Part shown: positions 9,458 to 20,130 of the stretch, in pieces
How the letters are laid out: every line of letters starts with the position of its first letter
Position numbering within the stretch: position 1 is the first letter of the stretch
The notes under the pieces: model-generated
The model's database searches: none
Told to the model about the DNA's origin: nothing
What the model saw: the letters and a program-made list of their open reading frames with translations, nothing else
Position numbers and translations under genes: made by a program
NCBI GenBank assembly: GCA_023853785.1
Contig: JAJIRX010000314.1
Span: 1-36,303, forward strand
Direction: 5' to 3'
Source: Psilocybe azurescens
Taxonomy: Eukaryota; Basidiomycota; Agaricomycetes; Agaricales; Agrocybaceae
Length of the DNA: 36,303 nucleotides

Positions 9458-9727
9458 TCTCTCTGCTGAGATACGACCCTCACGTATCTCGAGTCTTTAT
9501 CCTACCATTATAATATATGTAATGCTGCTAGATTCTTCTTGACTTGTCGGCTATTTATTCCCGCCTGGGTACGTTCAGCCTAGTGAATTGAATTCAAGTA
9601 TCAATCTGTGGGCATGCGTAAGTACATACCACCTGAAATTTCAGAGAATTTGGGAGATCCATGTCGATATATGAATTTACTGTACTGTACTGATCGTAAG
9701 AACAAGTGTATAATGAGACGACTCCGG

Positions 9728-9829
9728 AAAATCAATCATATCACATCACATCAACACGCATACGTATGTACGTGGATAGATAGATAGATAATTAAGTAAA
9801 TATAATCCAGATAACTCGGTGATTACAGT
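9728..9829 (+). repeat. Direct repeat partner of 7581-7692
   Basis: Carries the same catcacatcaacacgca, gtatgta, gatagatagataattaagta and ttacagt series as 7581-7692, with scattered changes. It ends just before the 3' end of the cupredoxin relic. Confidence 0.65.
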
Positions 9830-9852
9830 GGGAAGTTCAACCAAACCTACCC

Positions 9853-10811
9853 TCAAATGAAAGCCACGAAATCAAAATTGAAGACAGCGCCAACGGTGAG
9901 CGCGGCGTCCTGCACCCCGACCGTGCTCTTCACCGCGCCGCCTGTCTTCGTCCCCCGAGTGGGTATTGCACCTCCTGCACTGCCCGCACCGGAGCCGGAG
10001 CCGTTGCTAGCGCCAGCGCCACCAGTAGAGACACTGGCAGTGGGGGTGGTGGTAAGGACATCCGCATTTGTCGCGCTCCCCATCGCATCTTCCTGCACGC
10101 TCGCAGCGGAGAACAGCCCCGCTCGCTGTCACCGAAACATGCGAACTAGCATTCGTCCCCGTCGCTGCTCCTGTGCTAGCAACAACAGTCGCTACCCCCG
10201 CAGGCCCCTGTGCGCTAGCCTTGAACGCGTCAAACGTGTGGTTGGCATTTATGGCAAACATCAAACCCTGCTGGCAGTGCGTTTCTTGGGTGCAGCAGAA
10301 CCAGAGCAGGGCGGTGCTAGTACTGGGTGGGATGGCATATGTTTTTGTGATGGTAGCGGAGAGAGGATGATGCTGGAGGTAGGATATGGTTGGTTAGCGT
10401 GCGTATATGCGCGATTCTGGTTGGAAGTATGCATGAGGGATGGGACGAACGGGGAGGAGAAAGGTGTGGACGGGCCCGTGGGATAGATGTGGTACAGTGG
10501 AAGGTATGAGAAGGAAGAGGGAAGCGAGAGGAGAGGAGAGAAGGGGCTTACCAGCCTGTGTCGAAATCGGCTGCGACCAGCGCGCACGGGGAGTTGTGGT
10601 TTTTGGGGTTACTGAATGTATGAAGGTCAACGATCAACCGTGTTGTAAGGACATGAAGGGAGGGTAAAATGAAAGGAGGGTAAATGGGAGGAAGAATGGA
10701 TGGAAAAGAAGAACGGTAATGGAGGGAGGGCAAAGAGAGCGAGGGAGAAGGTACGTACAAGATATACACCACCGTATCACCATCCATGGCCGTGATAGAC
10801 GACGGGGTGTA
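9853..10811 (-). pseudogene. Extracellular cupredoxin-domain protein, 5' end missing
   Basis: Fungal secreted cupredoxins are serine-rich surface proteins with a plastocyanin-like fold. Exon 10811-10759 gives YTPSSITAMDGDTVVYI. A GTACGT donor joins, in phase, to exon 10611-10552 (FNPKNHNSPCALVAADFDTGW), which ends at a GTAAGC donor. The next exon, from about 10371, gives TALLWFCCTQETHCQQG then LMFAINANHTFDAFKASA, the family's Cys-rich second half. A Ser/Thr/Gly/Ala tail ends near 9853 with FNFDFVAFI. Compared with the usual NPKNHxVTQSSFxxPC, about seven residues are missing after NPKNH. The tail is one base out of frame near 10110 unless a 40-bp mini-intron is used, and I could not make the exon 2/3 junction phase-consistent. 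The signal-peptide exon is absent: a dispersed repeat begins 40 bp upstream. Confidence 0.65.
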
Positions 10812-11170
10812 CTTAAGTCAGCGATACATACAAACGCAGAAAGCCTTTCTTCAGGCATGAAGACACAACATGTCGTTCTGTCAGAGTTGCAGACTTCACG
10901 CGAGTTTCAGAACAGGTCTGGCGAACGGTGAAAACGGACAAATGCACGATAATGACCACTTAAGTTTGAGGGTAGGAGGAGCTATTGCATAGTATGAGGA
11001 TAGTTACGACTGAGTCATTAGAATGCGCAGCGTTAGGTTGACAAACGCATTATCGACATCGAGGCCAAGGTCGAAAAGTTAAGAAGGCAAAAATTCCACC
11101 TGACAGAGGGAATGTTTCACGTGACAATCTTCCCACAGAGCTTTGAGAGTGCCGACTATCCAGTCACGTA

Positions 11171-11617
11171 TTACAGCTATCTGCAAAATAGTAGACCGCT
11201 TTCAAAATTTCGTGTGTGCGCCTTTGTTTGGTACAAACATCTCTTTTGGTAAAGCGCAGCTGGCATGACGCAAGCCTTGTTTGCTCGTTTCTCGATGCCC
11301 CACAGTGCTTATGAACCGTTGAATGGTTCGGGAAGTGATCCCCATAGCGAGTTCAATATCCTTCGTCCTCATATCACGCAGAGACATCGTAAGAACAAGT
11401 TTTTCTGTTCTTCTGAGATATAGCAAAAATTTCCCATGGCAGAAGAGTCGGACAGTGTTAGATTGAGATATATATTGAACTATAGACAGGCACTATACAT
11501 AACAGGTGGAAACCCAATCGCACTGTAACATCATAATACCAAAAGAGCTGTTTGTACCAAACAAAGGCGCATACACGAAATTTTGAAAGCGGTCTACTAT
11601 TTTGCAGATAGCTGTAA
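11171..11617. mobile_element. Foldback element with ~80-bp inverted arms
   Basis: 11171-11251 is the reverse complement of 11538-11617 with few changes (ttacagctatctgc against gcagatagctgtaa at the tips). The 286-bp loop and left arm contain a minus-strand Tc1-type transposase fragment. Comparison with the uninterrupted repeat at 5418-5860 indicates that the block entered a pre-existing repeat. Confidence 0.7.
11202..11437 (-). pseudogene. Tc1/mariner-type transposase N-terminus (helix-turn-helix), fragment
   Basis: From ATG 11437 the product begins MGNFCYISEEQK, shifts one base in an A run near 11400 and continues LVLTMSLRDMRTKDIELAMGI, SRTIQRFISTV. This is a helix-turn-helix of the kind that binds the inverted repeats of Tc1/mariner elements. 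It is clearly homologous to 25598-25690 (MANLFYISEEKKK, LILTMHIRGMRSKHIATATGI). Nothing of the DDE catalytic domain follows; the frame runs into the left arm of the foldback. Only the N-terminal 80 or so residues survive. Confidence 0.6.
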
Positions 11618-11870
11618 TGTTGCCGATTTGTGGGCCGAGTTCAACTTTCACCTTTGGAAAAAGAATAAGGTGAATGAGACACGCGATTTTATATGCTGCG
11701 TGTACAGTCATCCATGGGGCTGCGAGAACCTTGCTGGGCCGCTATTGGGGAAGGATAATCTGGGATCCGATGTGACTGGGAGAGATCGGACAGAAGTAAG
11801 AGAAGCGACATATTTTGAGGCGCTCAATTACATCAAACATGGGTTTCGGATGTGTATTAATGTCGTATTT

Positions 11871-12523
11871 CTACAGAGAGACTACTACGGAATGAACCAA
11901 GCATATCGTCGACCCGGCCGGAAGCCGTATTAGCAGTTCGGTGATAATAGTAAAAATTTCGTGTCTCAGGAGGTCGACTATAAGAGTCAGAGAGGTCGTC
12001 GTACCGTTGACAAATGAAATGCTTTTGAGATGTTTGGGATGTTTGTAATTTATTAAGCATATACCATGATGTCGAGTATGGTAATCTTTAAGAATTTGAA
12101 TTTCATGTCCAAATAAGATCAACGATTATTGAGTGACTCAACGATCAATGTTCAATGTGAGAGCCGATGATTGAATAATTGGAGTGTTGCTAAGAAGTTC
12201 GTCCAGTCGTTCAAACACGGTAAATTGCCCAATAATGACGTGTAACTTGGTTAGGGAAGACAAAAGGGGATCATGAGCTAATATCTCGGGATGTGGAAGA
12301 GCTATTGCTCAAGTTCTGTTGCTGAAACAGAATCGTCAATGACAAGGGATTCGAATGGAATCGGTTCTGGACCCGAGGTGGTGTCGTGGTTCTGGGAAAA
12401 TGGATATAGACACTCGCCAAAGATAGTGAGAGGTCCTTTTCTGCACCTGACATGATTTAACGTTATTACCGTGGTGCAATCAGTCACCAGGTAGTGTTTC
12501 CCACGTAGCCGGTACCTTAACAT
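11871..12523 (-). pseudogene. F-box-like protein, copy B, inverted fragment
   Basis: Minus-strand frames at 12523-12302 (PIPFESLVIDD) and 12122-11871 (SISFVNGTTTSLTLIVDLLRHEI) match copy A (HIPLESLDIDN; RISFVNSMKTPLSLMVDLLRHEI). The start and the F-box itself are absent, and stops and frameshifts separate the pieces. It lies head to head with copy C, whose ATG is 60 bp beyond its upper end. Confidence 0.6.
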
Positions 12524-12583
12524 TCATCATTATTCACCTCGCCACTACCACCCAACCCAAGTCCTATTCAAATAGCCTCAACA

Positions 12584-14002
12584 ATGGCTCATATCACGGA
12601 TATTCCGCAGAGTAGCAAGGATGTGATCCTACCTCTCGAAGTCCTAGAGGCAGTCATCGACATTGCGGTCACGACGCTTGATCCACCATCTATTTCATCA
12701 ATCGCGCTACTATCACACCATTTTCGTATATTTGCAAACAATGCCCGCTTTTCGTCGGTCTTATTCTTCAGTGATGGTGCTTCTTCATTGAAAAGGATGA
12801 TAGGACACATTCACGAAGCTCTCAGATCTCATCCATTGCTCCAAACAAATACAGACAATGTTGGAGACAAATATTTTCATCACTTCTTTCGACCTCAGAA
12901 TCGCGAATTACGGGGTGGGATCCACTTCCATTTTGGAGCCGACGGATCCCTTGCTTTAATTTTCAATAGTTTGTTTGGACATCCAAATGCGCTTCGATCT
13001 CCATCTCGCAAGTTATGCCTGGTACTACTCCATAATATGCTACACCCCTGGGACTTACCTCGATAAAAAGTCTTTCAGGATCACTCGGCACTAATTAAAA
13101 CATCTCACTTGAACGATCTCTGTCTGGAGCGTAGTGTATGTTATTCCTTTGGATTTCATACATGGATCCAAGATTCAGCACCTCTCCCTTGCCAATATAA
13201 CATTCAACAGAGGCTTGGTGTATAAACACCCATCTCCGGAGATCTTGTTTCCTTAAAGTCGCTCTGCATTCAAGTCGACAGAACCATTGAAGTCAATGAC
13301 CTTACAAAACTCATTGACAACCAATCTCACCCAACCCCTGATACTTTCTCGCATTTGACTACGTTGTCTATATTGTTTAGAACATTTGAAAGTCTTGATG
13401 CCATGGACAATATTCTCAAGATGACGAGGTGCTTGCAGTCGTTCACGATTGTCTGTTTGGGACTTCATGGTGAGGAATTAGAATGACATCCTAGGAAATA
13501 CATTGATGGATGTTAATGGATTATTCTAGGTTCCTGGACCACCTGCCAGCGTTCATTATGATTCACTACTTTGCCTAAAGACGCTCAAACTCGAATTCAA
13601 GAAATACTGTATCTCTGACAACGGCATTCGATCACTTTCCTCTGCAGCCATTTTCCTAGGAGACTCAGTACCGCCCCAACTCGACAAAATAGACATTTCT
13701 ATAAAGATAGCTGAATATGCATCGGGTTCACGAGTAGTCAGCCCGTAAATAGCTCGTTTCAATGAGGCAATTGAGGCCTGGGACAGGGCGCCCTGGCGAG
13801 TGCTATCTATCGCAAGGTTAGCTATGTGACGGTATCAATACACGTGCAGTGCGATGGTGAAGACCATTACACTGTTGGGGACTGGGAAGAGAGATTCCAT
13901 ATTGATCTGGCAGGCGCCTTCCCATTGTGCAAGGAGGCACATACAAATTTTAGCTTATCTGTCTCCACTAATAACTACGTGTCCGTCCGAAGGGCAATCT
14001 AA
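12584..14002 (+). pseudogene. F-box-like protein, copy C, probably broken
   Basis: The ATG at 12584 is followed by VILPLEVLEAVIDIAV, then SSIALLSHHFRIFANNARF, an F-box-type N-terminus like copy A (VSSVASIALTS). The first frame runs 160 codons to a stop at 13064. Coding-like sequence resumes with leucine-rich text (LFRTFESLDAMDNILKM) to about 13468. A likely intron with GTGAGG donor and CTAG acceptor (about 13469-13528) follows, then VPGPPASVHYDSLL and LKTLKLEFKKY. A stop lies near 13746, and a C-terminal segment (VGDWEERFHIDLAGAFPLC) ends near 14002. Stops at 13064 and 13746 need errors or extra introns to bridge, so I treat it as a pseudogene; an intact multi-exon model is not excluded. Confidence 0.5.
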
Positions 14003-15080
14003 TGGTACTATTTATTCGTCTGTACAGCTATGGTATAGTACATGCGCTACTTCGGCAAGGAGTTGGCTCTTTCTAGGGCAGAGTTCAAACGTGAAACTGA
14101 ATGGAAGACATGATATTATGATAGATATATGTCAGTCGAGGAAACATCAATTTCTCAGCACGCCGCATCTCCATCTTTCGAGACGGGCATGATCTTCGAC
14201 GTCGTAAGCTGTGGGACATAAATTTCATTTTTGGTCTGGATAGTCGGAAGAGCTCGTTTGGTGCGTATCTTCCTTTTTTTTTCTCTATTTCAAGCGACGG
14301 TGAGGCGCATATATCGACATTTTTGTATGTACCTTGCGAATTTCGTCCTTCCTGTACACATGTCCATCTCTCCCCGAGGTGCGTTCGAATGATGTTGTAT
14401 GGGTGGTGAACGCCCGTTTTGGTTCACATGCCGCCATTTATTTTATGGTCGGCGTCAAGTTAGCCTCCGTCACTATAACCATAGAGCGAAGTTTAGGGCC
14501 ATAGAGGTATGCCCGAAAGAGCTAGAAGACGGGCCAAAGGAGGTTTAGGCTTGTCGGAGTGGCTCTCTTTGGTCCCAAGTGTTTCGATAACAATGACGTT
14601 CTAGTGTACATGGTGTTACGCACTTTGCACCGTTAGCTTATCTATAGAATATGGCTAAACATCAAGAACCAAATGATACGCAACAGATTAAGAGAAGAGG
14701 GGAGGGAGGTGGAACATTGCGTGCAGTTAGTTCGGCCGTGAACGGCCCTTGTTTCCGCAGTTCCGCTAGGCACAGCCACTTTGCCTTTTATCCCCAAACC
14801 ACTTGCAAACCACCGCCGCCAAGCGTGGCTGAAATCCTGCATTTAATCTATAACCGAACTTTCACTCTAGTGCTCAGCCTTGTTCTATTTGCAGCGTCCC
14901 GTGCGTGGTTGCCCATCTTGCCTTGACCACGCGTAATTTCGCGATCTTTAGCGGATATCTATCGCAGCCTTCGAGTCGCCCTGTTCATCTGGGATTACGC
15001 TGTGTGTAGGAGAGCACATCTTACGTCCCATAGTGAGCCTCCTGTGTTCAACTATGAGACCAACATCGTTAATCCTTTGC
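14003..15080. other. No supported gene
   Basis: Two open frames overlap on opposite strands at 14642-14926, without domains or homology I can recognise. An 11-base T run lies near 14273. Confidence 0.45.
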
Positions 15081-15104
15081 ACCTGTGATCACAACCCTCC
15101 AACG

Positions 15105-15641
15105 CAGACACATCAGACAGCATCGCTTCAAATGCCAGCGCTTCATCAGCTGCAACAACTGCCACGGATACGTCAACGAGTGCTCTGCCGGCGACACTTA
15201 TGCCCGTGCCTACTCTTCCACCAGTGTAGGAGGAGCGGCACAAGCCACGTCGACGTTGTCCGTGCCCTCGTCATCCCGTATCACGTTCTCGGGCATCCCT
15301 GGTGCTCTAGGTGCTATGCTATTATTGACGATGAGGGCGTGGAACGGCAAAGATCTCGCGAACACAATATACACCAGGACAAGGCCAGCAAAACGGAGCA
15401 CGAGCAGGAAACAGTAGGAGACCCCCACTCCCGCCTGGGAGCCGCAACACGACACCCTACAACTAGTTCCCGGATAGTCCGGTCGAGAGCTGTGTCCGTA
15501 GAATGTCGATGTTGGTGCTTCAATTGGCACTGGTGCGACGGGGGTATTGGAGGTGTTGGAGTTGTGGGTGCAATGGACGAGGAGATGAGTGATATCAAAG
15601 ATGTCGATGCGGATGCGGATGAAGTTGAACAGGATCTCTAG
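15105..15641 (+). pseudogene. Possible Ser/Thr/Ala-rich surface protein tail
   Basis: A plus-strand frame reads SNASASSAATTATDTSTSALP, then breaks at a stop near 15226. One base over it continues GAAQATSTLSVPSSSRITFSG and a hydrophobic stretch, IPGALGAMLLLTM. A Ser/Thr/Ala-rich stalk followed by a hydrophobic segment is the layout of fungal GPI-anchored or stalked surface proteins. Further downstream the frame ending at 15641 closes with an acidic tail (DVDADADEVEQDL). No domain identifies it, an N-terminus was not found, and the opposite strand is also open here. Confidence 0.3.
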
Positions 15642-16707
15642 AGAACCTCTGACCTCCAACTCGGCGCACATCCTGGCGCTCGTGCACTTGCTCCCCATGC
15701 ACCTTCTCCGTTTTTAAAATCCTCTCCTCTCCTCTCTCCTCTTTCTCCTCCCGCTCGAACCGCGCATACATCCTATACCCCCTCCGCACGGCACGTCCCT
15801 CATTTTGAGTTTCCGTACATGCACTCCCCACAGTCCTGCTCTCACGCCGCTTATCCTAGGGCTGACGCTGTTTTTGTCATATGTCGCCACTGAGGCCGGT
15901 GAATGGGGGGGCGGTGGGGATGTGTGGCAATTCCAAGGAAATGTCGCTGCTGGCACCGGTGATGCTTGGTGTGCTTGGGGTATATTTCCGGGGCACGGAT
16001 GAGGTGGAAGGAAGGAGTGTAGGTGGAAGAAACACGAAGCGGGAAGAAGACCTGTTCGACCTCGGGCAGCGAGTGCGAAGAAGAGAAGGGTGGTCGCAAT
16101 GGAAAGGACATAGACAGGATGGCAGGAAGCCGGGAAAGAGCGACGAAGAGCGATTGGTATAGTTTGCTGTGTTTGAGGAGTGAGTAATTTCTTTTCGTTC
16201 CTTTTGGATGTATGGCCCGGCCCTGTCTTTCCTCCCCTTTGCTTCGTATATATATTTTTTTTTGTGGAGGTGATGGGGATTTCATAACCTTCCGTTCTTC
16301 GTCATTCAATTGTGGTCCGTTCCTGTTCATTTGACCATGAATCCTTGACCGTTCCTCCTCTTTCCATCCACTTCACTTTCCACCTTTTCTCCCCTTTCTC
16401 CTCCTACTCTTCACAGCACAATTACTAAACTTCCCTCCCTTGCCTTTCGTCCTACTCTTACAGCCCGGTATTCGTCGTTGTCAATACGCTTTTGCCCTGC
16501 TCTCCCCCGGCACTCACTTCTGCCGGCGACATCGGGCTGCTCATTCGAGTGACTCGTGAGGTGGCGGAGAGGGGATAGCAGGGATAGAGAGCGAGGGTGT
16601 GTGTGAGGCGACGTAATTTGAGGTTGCGGGGTGATGGTGATGTTTTCTTTTTTTTTCTTGCTGGTCGCTTCTGGTACGGCTGGGGCACAGGGAAAAAGAG
16701 CCGTGGC
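15642..16707. other. No supported gene; purine/pyrimidine-skewed stretches
   Basis: CT-rich runs near 15716-15760 and 16370-16460. Open frames at 15851-16330 (minus) and 15881-16162 (plus) overlap each other and have no domain. One short hydrophobic segment (LLAPVMLGVLGVYF) in the plus frame is the only feature of note. Confidence 0.4.
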
Positions 16708-16825
16708 AACGTCCGTGGCAGTCCGTGGCGTCCGTGCACGTCCGTGCTATGTCTGTGAACTATAATTCGAGATCCGTGCAATGTTACAGTGATCACACTG
16801 ACTTCCGTGAGAGATCCGTGCAATC
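16708..16825. repeat. Array of degenerate GTCCGTGCA units, first block
   Basis: About eight copies of gtccgtg or atccgtgca spaced 9 to 30 bases apart. The same unit recurs at 17640-17838 and 18299-18330. Confidence 0.7.
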
Positions 16826-17109
16826 ATATAATCCTAGCTGAAGGATGTGTAGAGATTGTATCCGGTCTCCATTGGTTTTGTAGTACGTGAAATATTGAAA
16901 AACAGTCAATTTGATGAGCTGTGGCTTGCCTACAAGTCGGACCCTAGATGTCCAATATTACAATGTATGACAGTTGGTTCAAAGTAGCAGTAATATTTGT
17001 GAATAATAAACTGGACACAGTACTATATACAAGTATATTAGAAGGAGGCTTTGACTTGGGAAAGTTGACATAATTAATTCCCGGCTTAACGAGTTAGATG
17101 TGATCAGCC

Positions 17110-17295
17110 ATAAAAAGTGAGAAAGTTTAAGAAATAATCCACTCACCTCAAGCTCACTATCACTCGCTATATCAGCACGGTCTCCACCGTTCCACTCCTC
17201 CGGGAAGTCGCCATAAGGACTCCAATTATTCTGATGGTTTCCTATGTCTAGACCCCATTGTTCGTTTCCAGCTACCCCGGCACAAATGGAATTCT
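17110..17295 (-). other. Possible isolated coding exon, unassigned
   Basis: Read on the minus strand, about 17290 to 17147 gives an open segment (AGVAGNEQWGLDIGNHQNNW, then SPYGDFPEEWNGGD, then ASDSELE). It is followed directly by a GTGAGT donor. The composition is protein-like and resembles N-terminal parts of large fungal transposase proteins, but I cannot assign a family. Confidence 0.3.
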
Positions 17296-17639
17296 GTATG
17301 ACAAGGAATAGTAATGGATACCGGTTATTTGATGTGAAAGTACTGAGACAGATAAAAAATTGTGTTGATTTTTAAAGTGACTTTCAAGTCTTGACGGAGG
17401 GTTTAAATGCAGCATGATGAAACACCCCACTTTTGTTCCAGTTAGCAATCACTGCCTTTCATAAATTATAACTGCGGATGGGCAGCGGGCGCTGTTATAG
17501 AAGCGATACAATATTGACTGTGGTACGGTTAATTGTCCTATTCCGACTTCCATATCAAGCCAATATCAAGCATCGCTCAATTTTAGAATATTAGCTTGGC
17601 AATACTGCTATATCCTTACCCTGTGGAACACAACATTCT

Positions 17640-17838
17640 TCCATGCAGGTCCGTGTCATGACCACATATTTCTGTGCCATGTCTGTGCAGGTCCGTGATG
17701 TGTCCGTGCAGATCCGTGCTAATTTAACACAGCATATGTAAAGTCTGTGCAGGTCTGTGCAGGTCTGTGCTGAGCCGTGCCGGAAATTTTAGCAGTCCGT
17801 GCTCAAGTCTGTGCAAGGTGAGTAAGTCCGTGCATGTA
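17640..17838. repeat. Array of degenerate GTCCGTGCA units, second block
   Basis: Repeated aggtccgtg, gtccgtgca and tctgtgcag words, including three near-exact tandem gtctgtgcag copies near 17745. AT-rich non-coding DNA lies on both sides. Confidence 0.75.
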
Positions 17839-18297
17839 AATATACTCAAAATTTTATTTTAAAAAATACTCGGTAGGCAGTAGGAAGGATTAGGACTGAC
17901 TAGTATTGGTATTAGTAGCCGTGACTTGGGTGTGATATTGGTCTGTCATCATGCATTGAGGGCAGTTATAAACATGTTCATTGGTATATTATATGTAGTA
18001 ATACTTAATTTATCTGAATATATATGCAACAAGGAAAGATTTTATATTGATTTGATGGTGCTTATCTGTCTACTACAGTTTGTGCGCCCGATTTAGCGCT
18101 CATTCATGAAGGTGGTCGGAATATTCTGTTGCCTTCGGGATTGTCCGATGGAGCAATTGTAAGTAAAAGTCCTCAGATAACACGCTTCAAAGCATCATTT
18201 GTCATTCCAGGGTAAGCTTTAATAGAATGTAACCACATAATTACTACTGTAAGTCTCTTGAAAGTACATATGTTTAGATATTTAAGAGCATCACTTG
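17839..18297. other. AT-rich stretch, nothing assigned
   Basis: A minus-strand frame at 18173-18290 (TFKRLTVVIMWLHSIKAYPG) is open and less repetitive than its surroundings, but has no recognised domain. Confidence 0.35.
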
Positions 18298-18345
18298 GTG
18301 AGGTCCGTGCAAGTCCGTGCAGGTCCGTGAAACAGGTGCACAGGC
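18298..18345. repeat. Array of GTCCGTGCA units, third block
   Basis: Three units (ggtccgtgca, agtccgtgca, ggtccgtga) directly adjoin the start of the TCCAxTGGA array. Confidence 0.75.
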
Positions 18346-18382
18346 GTGGCACGGACGCCAGTATCTTACAGTGCCCCCATTT

Positions 18383-18710
18383 TCCGTTGGACTCCAACGG
18401 ACTTTCACCGGACCCAGCCAATTCCAATGGACAGTCCATTGGGCGTCCAATGGATTCCGTTGGACTTGAGAAAATTCCGGTACCAGTCCAGTCAGAGTCC
18501 GGCCAAATTCCGGTCAAAGTCCGGTCAAGTCACTTGAAGACAGAAAACAGGGTGGACTGGCCGGACTGTCCAGTCCGTTGGACTTCCGTTGGACTTCCAG
18601 TGGACTTCCAGTGGACTCTCAGCACTTAATTAGACCAGATCCAAGAGTGCTCTGTCCAGTGGAGTCCAGTGGATGTCCAGTGGATGTCCAGTGGACTGTC
18701 ACTGGTTTAA
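18383..18710. repeat. Array of near-palindromic TCCRxTGGA words, left block
   Basis: Many 9- to 12-base words such as tccgttggact, tccaatgga, tccagtggact and tccggtcaag. The core TCCANTGGA is almost its own reverse complement. The longest regular run has a 12-bp period (cttccagtgga, 18590-18620). Open frames across it give low-complexity peptides and are not genes. Confidence 0.8.
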
Positions 18711-18794
18711 TTGCAGACTTGGGAGGGGAGTTAGGGACAGTAGCAATGTTCTTGGAAGCTTTGGGAGCCATATTAAGGAAGCTAGGTCACTAGG

Positions 18795-19104
18795 ATAATA
18801 CTTCAATCTTATCTTTAATTCATGTAACAATGTAATATAATATATTGAAAACTATATACTACATTATTATCTGACTTTGTGAATTTCACTAAGTCCAACT
18901 TTAAATTCACATGGAATGGAATCCAATTGGATTCCAACTGGAATACTTTAATCTTAGCTTAAATTTATGTGACAATGTAATATAATATATTAAAAACTAT
19001 ATACTACATGATTATATACAGGTAAAATAAAATAAAAACATAATAAAAGAAACAAAAAAGGAAAACAGAAAGAAAGAAGCAGGAAAAAAGGGGCGGAGGG
19101 TACA
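18795..19104 (+). repeat. Dispersed composite repeat, AT module (copy 1, internally duplicated)
   Basis: 18800-18875 and 18946-19018 are tandem versions of ttcatgtaacaatgtaatat, ataatatatt, aaaactatatactaca. The same module, followed by taaaataaaataaaaa and a purine-rich stretch, occurs at 35805-36060. Both copies then enter GT/GC-rich sequence (ggcgtcgtgg) in the same orientation. Confidence 0.75.
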
Positions 19105-20130
19105 TTGGTGGTGCCATCGTCCATGTTATCGGCGTCGTGGTTGGCCATACCACGTGCGTTGTATGCGTCGGTGTCGCTGTCGGGTGTTGTCGTCGACCGT
19201 ACCCACTGTGGTACACGTCGGTGTTGTCTGTCACGTGTAGTAGTACGTGTCGCTGCCATCGTCGCGTGTCGTGGTTGTCCTTGCTGTCGCCCGTGGTGGT
19301 ATGTGTCGTCGCGGTCCGTACCCGTTGTGGTGCGTGCCGGTGTCGTCGTCCGCCGTGCCTCTCCTGGCACCCGTCGGTCCCTTCGTTCGCGGGTCGTTCG
19401 CGGTCCGGTACCTGTCGCGATGCGTGTCGGTGTTGTTGTCGTGTCGGTGTCGTGTCGGTGTTGTTGTCGGCGTGTCGCCGTCACTGTGGTGGTATCCATC
19501 GGTGCCGTCGTCGTGGGTTGTCCTACGTCCTACGCCCTCGCCGTCCACGTCCATGTCCTCGCCCTCGCCCTCGCCCTGGCCGTCCTACGTGGTCGCGGTC
19601 GCGGCCCTCGTTCTCGCCGTCCTCGCCCTCACCTCGCCCTGGCCGTCCTCGCGGTCGCGGTCACGGCCCTCGTTCTCGTGGTCCTCGTCCTACGCCCTGG
19701 CCGTCCTCGCCGTCGTGGTCGTGGCCCTCGTTCTCGCCGTCCTCGTCCTCGCCCTCACCCTGGCCATCCTTGCCATCGCCGTCGCGGCCCTCGTTCTTGC
19801 GGTCCTCGCCCTTGCGGTCCTCGCCCTTGCGGTCCTCGCCTAGCCCTCGCCCTCGCCCGTCCTTGTCCTAGCCCTTGTCCTCGCCGTCCTAGCCCTTGTC
19901 CTCGCTCTCACCGCCGTCCTCGCTCTCGCCGCCCGTCCTACGCCCACGTCCTAGTCCACGCCCGGTGTCTCGGTCCTCGTCATGATCCTGGTCCTAGCCG
20001 TCGTCCTCGCGGTCCCTCGCGGTCCTCGTCGTGGTCCTCATCCGCATCCTCGTTGTCGCTGTCGTCGTCCTCGTCGGTGTGGCCATCGCGGTCGTTCTGC
20101 GTCCTCTGTCGCGTCGGGTTGGCTTTCGCC
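19105..20130. repeat. GC-rich, strand-skewed low-complexity block
   Basis: About 1 kb of degenerate cgtcgtggt, gtcctcgccctcg and cttgcggtcctcg words. The left half is GT/GC-rich and the right half is a CCTCG minisatellite with near-exact tandem units (cgcccttgcggtc near 19806-19840). Long open frames exist on both strands because the composition avoids stops; they are not believable genes. Confidence 0.75.

Larger units (their letters stand above)
10851..11905 (+). repeat. Dispersed duplication, copy 2 (interrupted)
   Basis: 10851-11105 and 11607-11905 match the adjoining halves of 5418-5860. About 500 bp lie between them, including the foldback element. The left edge lies 40 bp from the last recognisable cupredoxin exon. 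Confidence 0.6.

Noticed and set aside
15851..16330. 159-codon minus-strand frame
   Set aside because: Overlapped by an open plus-strand frame; basic/proline-rich text without a motif or splice pattern.
18258..18629. Open frames across the TCCAxTGGA array (also 20411-20674)
   Set aside because: They are translations of tandem 12-mers (DFHWTS, QWKSNG types) and exist equally on both strands.
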